This document shows positions 60,101 to 64,000 of a DNA stretch of 64,000 nucleotides, piece after piece. The number at the start of each line of letters is the position of its first letter. Position 1 is the stretch's first letter. The notes beneath the pieces are model-generated. The model was not told where the DNA came from, did no database searches, and saw only the letters and a program-made list of their open reading frames with translations. The stretch comes from Thalassia testudinum (Eukaryota; Streptophyta; Magnoliopsida; Alismatales; Hydrocharitaceae): positions 16,599,501 to 16,663,500 of the forward strand of contig JAZHRO010000054.1 of assembly GCA_037157565.1 (NCBI GenBank), given 5' to 3'. A program made the position numbers and the translations under genes.

Positions 60101-60599
60101 GAGCCCGTACGCCTTCGGCGCGGGCCACGTCCACCCCCAGAAGGCCCTCTCCCCGGGCCTCGTCTACGACATCACCACCGAGGACTACGTCTCCTTCCTC
60201 TCCTCCCTTAAGTACACGCCGGTGCAGATCTGCACCATCACCGCCCGCGCCAACGTCTCGTGTGCGGGGCGATTCCGCAACCCAGGCAACCTCAACTACC
60301 CGTCGTTCTCGGTGGTGTTCCGTGGGGCGGGCCGTCGGGTGAGGTACGTGCGCGAGCTCACGAACGTCGGGACCGTGTGGTCGGCTTACCGCGTGAGGGT
60401 TGAGGGGCCCGCGGGCGTGGACGTGAGGGTGAAGCCGGCGAGGTTGGTGTTCCGGGGAGTGAGACAGAAGCTCAGGTACACCGTTACCTTCGTGCCCAAG
60501 AAGGGTGGTGGCAGTCCAGACGTGGAGTTCGGGTGGATAACGTGGAGCAACAAGGAGCATCAGGTGAGGAGCCCGGTGGCTTACAGGTGGACTGCGTAG
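57116..60599 (+). CDS. SBT1.8: Subtilisin-like serine protease, SBT1 group, two exons, with one in-frame stop
   Basis: Exon 1 is 57116-58751 and exon 2 is 59938-60599; they join in frame (GTCTG|GCACA) to give 765 codons plus stop, the usual SBT1 length. Order: signal peptide (about residues 1-23), I9 propeptide inhibitor domain (KTYIVHMD at 27), catalytic Asp146 (LDTGVW), His219 (DGHGTHT), oxyanion Asn321 (SAGNSGP), protease-associated domain (about 355-480), catalytic Ser548 (GTSMSCPH, first codons of exon 2), and a fibronectin III-like C-terminal domain. Secreted to the cell wall in this family. ATG 57116 is chosen because it starts the signal peptide; an upstream in-frame ATG at 56756 adds only Pro-rich sequence. 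One defect: codon 489 is TAG (58580-58582) where the family has Ser ([15 protein letters not shown]), a TCG to TAG change. The truncated product would lack Ser548. SBT1.8 is my best guess from motif wording; other SBT1 members are possible. Confidence 0.85.
58752..59937 (+). other. Subtilase intron with a MITE
   Basis: The donor is CTG|GTGAGT at 58752 and the acceptor TTTACAG|GCAC at 59937. The intron splits the codon for the Gly before catalytic Thr-Ser. A Tourist-like MITE occupies about 59059-59380. Confidence 0.88.
59059..59380 (+). mobile_element. Tourist-like MITE in the subtilase intron
   Basis: It starts GGCTGCATTTGATTTA after TAA, and matches the reverse complement of 47361-47690 over most of its length (GTGGGTGGGATTAGGGTTAA and the AATCATTAACAAT region). 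The right terminus is decayed. Confidence 0.65.
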
Positions 60600-61845
60600 T
60601 TGAGGACTTGGCGGTGGTGGTGGTGCTCCGTGTGGCGGTGTGCGCGTGTGGTTGGTGGCGTAGGGAGGGCGAAGTTAAGAAAAAGTTACGTCTTTTTTTT
60701 GTCTTTGGTAAAAGGGGAATTTTACGCAAGATTTAACGTGCCATAGACAGAAACTTTGCTTGAGCAACGTGTGAAGGGCGGGGCTCGGGCTCCCCAACAA
60801 CAATTATGTATGAAACAAATAAAGTATCACGGAGTAGATAGCAGCCGGAATGAGGAGTGCATATTGGCCAGCACAGCAGTTGTGTTTACGAGGTTGAGGG
60901 TGTTTAGGATGTTGGACGAGGCATCTATCGAGTAAGATGTAAACTTATTTAATTTAAGTTATATTTATTAATGTAAACTTATTTAGGGAGAGACCTCAGA
61001 AAATCTACTTTAATTAAATCTTACATTATATAATTTTTTAAAAAATTAAAAAGTCAGGAATTACTTCTTCCTGTTCGAAAGTAGCAGAGAAGAGTGTTGT
61101 GCCAGTTTGTATATGCGGGCAAATGCCAAGGTTCTGCGTCGGAGGTCGATCTGCACAACGGTTTCACGATTACAGTGAGAAGAATAAGTCGAGATAAGAA
61201 AAAGGTAACTTGGTTTGGTGGTTTTTATTTTTGTTTGTCTTTAATGACGTGTGCTGGATCGCGGGATAAAATTTATAATTTAGCCAGTATTTAGTCGTCC
61301 GCTGCAAAGGAAAAGCATACATTGCCCACTGTTAGCTACACAATATTCCAGAACAGAAATATTCACCCATTGCAGAACTAAGCTATACTAGACAACAGTT
61401 ACATCAACCAATACGAACTTTTACCTTAGTCTACTCTCTTAAGCGCATATCAATTTCCGTATTATCCAAAGTTCTAGAGTTTAATTAGGGGTTGTTAATG
61501 GTTGAGGATTACGATTAATGGGGCTTTTGCATCTAATTAACTAGATACTATGGTTGTAGTTTAGTGTGGTGACTTTGGTTGGAAGCCCGGAAACGAGATG
61601 GGGGTTAGTCCCTCAAAACGAGATGGTTCTATTTAGTAAGGGGAATAAATTTATGAAATAAGTAGAGGAAATGAGAAAGAGGTAGAATAATTGTGTTAAT
61701 TTGTTTAGAAGTTTTAGTAGGTTAAAGTTATTACACAGAGAATGTGATCTTAATAACCTGGCGTAAGTAGGAGATGAATTAAGTGATCAGTTAAATATTT
61801 AATTGGACATAAATTCACTTAACCGACTTGCCAAACATCCCTTAG

Positions 61846-62175
61846 GGCTACGGTTGGTATCGGTATAGTAGGTGGAATTGAGGCTATGAGGTGAGATTGA
61901 AGAGTGTGGACGTGGGTTTCGATGTGGGGATGGGAGGACGGTTGTTGAAGGGATGAGGCGAGAGAGAGGAAATCGATGGAGGAAGGGAGAAAAAAAAAAT
62001 CTAATATTTTAATTTAAAAGAATATTTAATAATTATCATGTCAAAATCCAGTAACCGCTCTTATCTTTTACAAAATTAACATATCAATCATTACAATTCT
62101 ATCGATCAAATACTTTCTTAAACTTATTTTACTTAAATTCTATTTTGAAATGTCATTATCCCCTACCAAACTTAT
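61846..62175 (+). mobile_element. Diverged third copy of the Tourist-like MITE
   Basis: Similar in order to 59059-59380: TAGTAGGTGGAATTGAG..., then AATCATTACAATTCTATCGATCAAATAC, then ATTATCCCCTACCAAAC. The ends are degraded. Confidence 0.5.
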
Positions 62176-62685
62176 TCTAGATAAAATAAACTATCTAGTG
62201 TTTAGCGATTAACATAGATTCCATGATGGAAGAGGGATTTATTTATGTTAATTTATGTGAAGAACTATCTTTTCTTTAGCGTGCCATCCTAGCTAACACT
62301 TAACATAAACTAATCCCATGTTTGTTTGCAACAATGCTCTCCCACATGAGATTCCTTTATACATGTTTGTAAAGTAACCTACGAAAGCATCATCCTCTAT
62401 CATTCTTTCTTCTCTTAGGTCATCATTGTCTTCAACATTACTCACCTAAAAAAGCTTCTCCGGACCCTCTTGTAAAGCCCTACAAGTCTACTTAGATGGG
62501 AAGAAAGACCCTTTGGTTGGTTCTCTCTTCATCTTACGGTAGATGGCGAATGAGTGGAACTAGCTACGTCCACGGCTGCACCACACCCCAATTGGTCCAA
62601 TATGCGGCGAAGCATTATTCAGCTCCCAAAAAGATAATAGTTTTATCCCAGATTTCAATTCCCACCGCTTGTATTATCCACTCTT

Positions 62686-62979
62686 GGGCTTATTTGTTAC
62701 CTAGGATACAATGATTTATTCATGTTTAACTAGTTTTATCGTGGGATAAAGTAATCCTGGGTAAAAGTTTTAAAATTTAAGATAAATTTATTTCATTAGG
62801 GTGGGGGATAAATTTATTCTTCTTCATCTGAGACATTATTTTCAACTATCCCCCTCAAATACTTTAATTTATCCCTATAATTTGACACATATTTCTTCCA
62901 AATACTAAAGTCATTTTATCTTAAATTTATCCTTTAATTTTACTACCTATAAAATTTGTGTCGTGAAATAAATAGACCC
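62686..62979 (+). mobile_element. Possible MITE with imperfect inverted ends
   Basis: The left end GGGCTTATTTGTTA and the reverse complement of the right end, GGGTCTATTTATTT, form imperfect inverted repeats around an AT-rich 290-bp body. No clear duplication was seen. Sequence related to the body (GATAAATTTATCT) recurs at 63400-63610. Confidence 0.4.
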
Positions 62980-64000
62980 TTAGAAGGCTACAATCGGATA
63001 CACTTGTAGTTTTAGATACATTTTAATTCCATTCCTGTTCCTTTTTTTTCGTTCGCCCCTCAGCGTCACTTTTCCCCTTCACTTCGGCCTATTCAAACTT
63101 GATTTTAAGTTTCCTAGTTAATCAAATAAATGGCTAATATCACACAGGTATTATAATTTGGTTGAGTTTTAAAAAGAAGTTTCCTATCCAACCTACCTAA
63201 ATTATTTACCTTTCAATATTTGGCGACCAAGACGAGACTAATGCTATTCAGACCTCATTATCATGTGAGCAAAAACTTATGAGTTTGCAAAACATCTAAT
63301 CTACTCCTGCAACTCAGCCATTGGTTCTACATGCCCTTATAAACATGTGTCGCTGGTCTCCATAATTGTAATGTGATGAGTTTTGTAATTGGAGGAATTA
63401 AGGGATAAATTAATTTTGATATTTGAGAAAGGTATAGGTTAAATTATGAGATAAATATGAGTGTTTAGAGGGATGAGTGACGATAATGTCTCCCAAGGAA
63501 GGAGATAAATTTATCTCAGATTTTAAAATCTTCTGTACAGATAATTTTATCTTAGGATAATGTTAGTTAAAAATGAGATAAATCATTATATCCCACGTAA
63601 AAAAGAGTGCCTATCACACAGCTAGCCTTGCCTTGCCATTGCTAGTCCTGCTGTGCCACGACAACGGGCTTTTTTGCAACAGGCAAATTGTTGACTTTGT
63701 TCCAAATGGTCTGACCCTCCTCCTTACTACATCCCTGCGGCATCGCAGAGGAGGTTTTGAAGGAGGGAGCCTTGTTCATGGTGGTGAGGGTCACGAAGGG
63801 GGGGGATAACTCACTGTGAAGGTAGGTGTCCTCCGTGTATTGGTAGAAGGTGGCAACAAGGAGGATTGGGAAAGTTGAGTGAATGGAAATAAATCCCCAT
63901 TAAATTGGACATGGCAAGAGAAACATATCATCTGCGTTTGACTATTCAGGCACCTGTATGCTTTGTAGTATGGACTGAAACCCAAAAATACATGTAAGGC

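Larger units (their letters stand above)
60600..64000. other. Intergenic DNA downstream of the subtilase
   Basis: No gene was recognised. It contains MITE-like pieces (below), AT-rich sequence and a C/G-rich stretch near 63640-63800 whose short frames have no motif I know. Confidence 0.45.

Overview
This window looks like nuclear DNA of a flowering plant. I infer a monocot, because the one host gene is strongly GC-rich with mostly C or G third codon positions. No bacterial operons, rRNA, tRNA or CRISPR array were seen. More than 80% of the window can be assigned to transposable elements nested inside one another. Most boundaries are set by TG...CA ends and direct target-site duplications (TSDs) that can be read in the sequence.

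Layout. (1) 1-27246 is the 3' part of an Athila-type Ty3/gypsy element (internal pieces 1-106 and 10496-15185, 3' LTR 15186-16180 + 25545-27246). It has been hit twice. A complete Tekay/Del-type chromodomain gypsy element (107-10495, TSD AGGCC) sits in its pol region. A tandem LTR-gag-LTR-gag-LTR element (16181-25544, TSD TTTGT, minus strand) sits in its 3' LTR. (2) 27507-36982 is a minus-strand solo LTR of a second long-LTR family (TSD CTTCC). It is split by a plus-strand gag-only element (30340-35919) related to the tandem one. (3) 38074-48926 is a CACTA DNA transposon (TSD AGT) with degenerate terminal and subterminal repeats. It carries fragments of at least two host genes, a proline-rich receptor kinase (PERK) and a PRPP synthetase. 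It has itself received a gypsy solo LTR (39404-42064, TSD GTAAC), another LTR (43430-46150) and a Tourist-like MITE. (4) 50373-54426 is a plus-strand solo LTR of the second family. (5) 54640-55270 is an array of palindromic AGTACCGGTACT-like motifs. (6) 57116-60599 is the only host gene, a two-exon subtilisin-like serine protease of the SBT1 group (closest to SBT1.8). It is intact except for one in-frame TAG at codon 489. (7) 60600-64000 is intergenic DNA with MITE-like pieces.

The strongest unexplained signal is the palindrome CAGACGTCTG. It is repeated ten to sixteen times in the LTRs of two unrelated superfamilies (the Tekay-type gypsy and the copia/Sirevirus-like gag-only element), and single or few copies occur in two further LTR families. 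The middle LTR of the tandem element is a chimera of its two neighbours. Its crossover falls in an interval (about 20702-20988) that contains one of these palindrome arrays.
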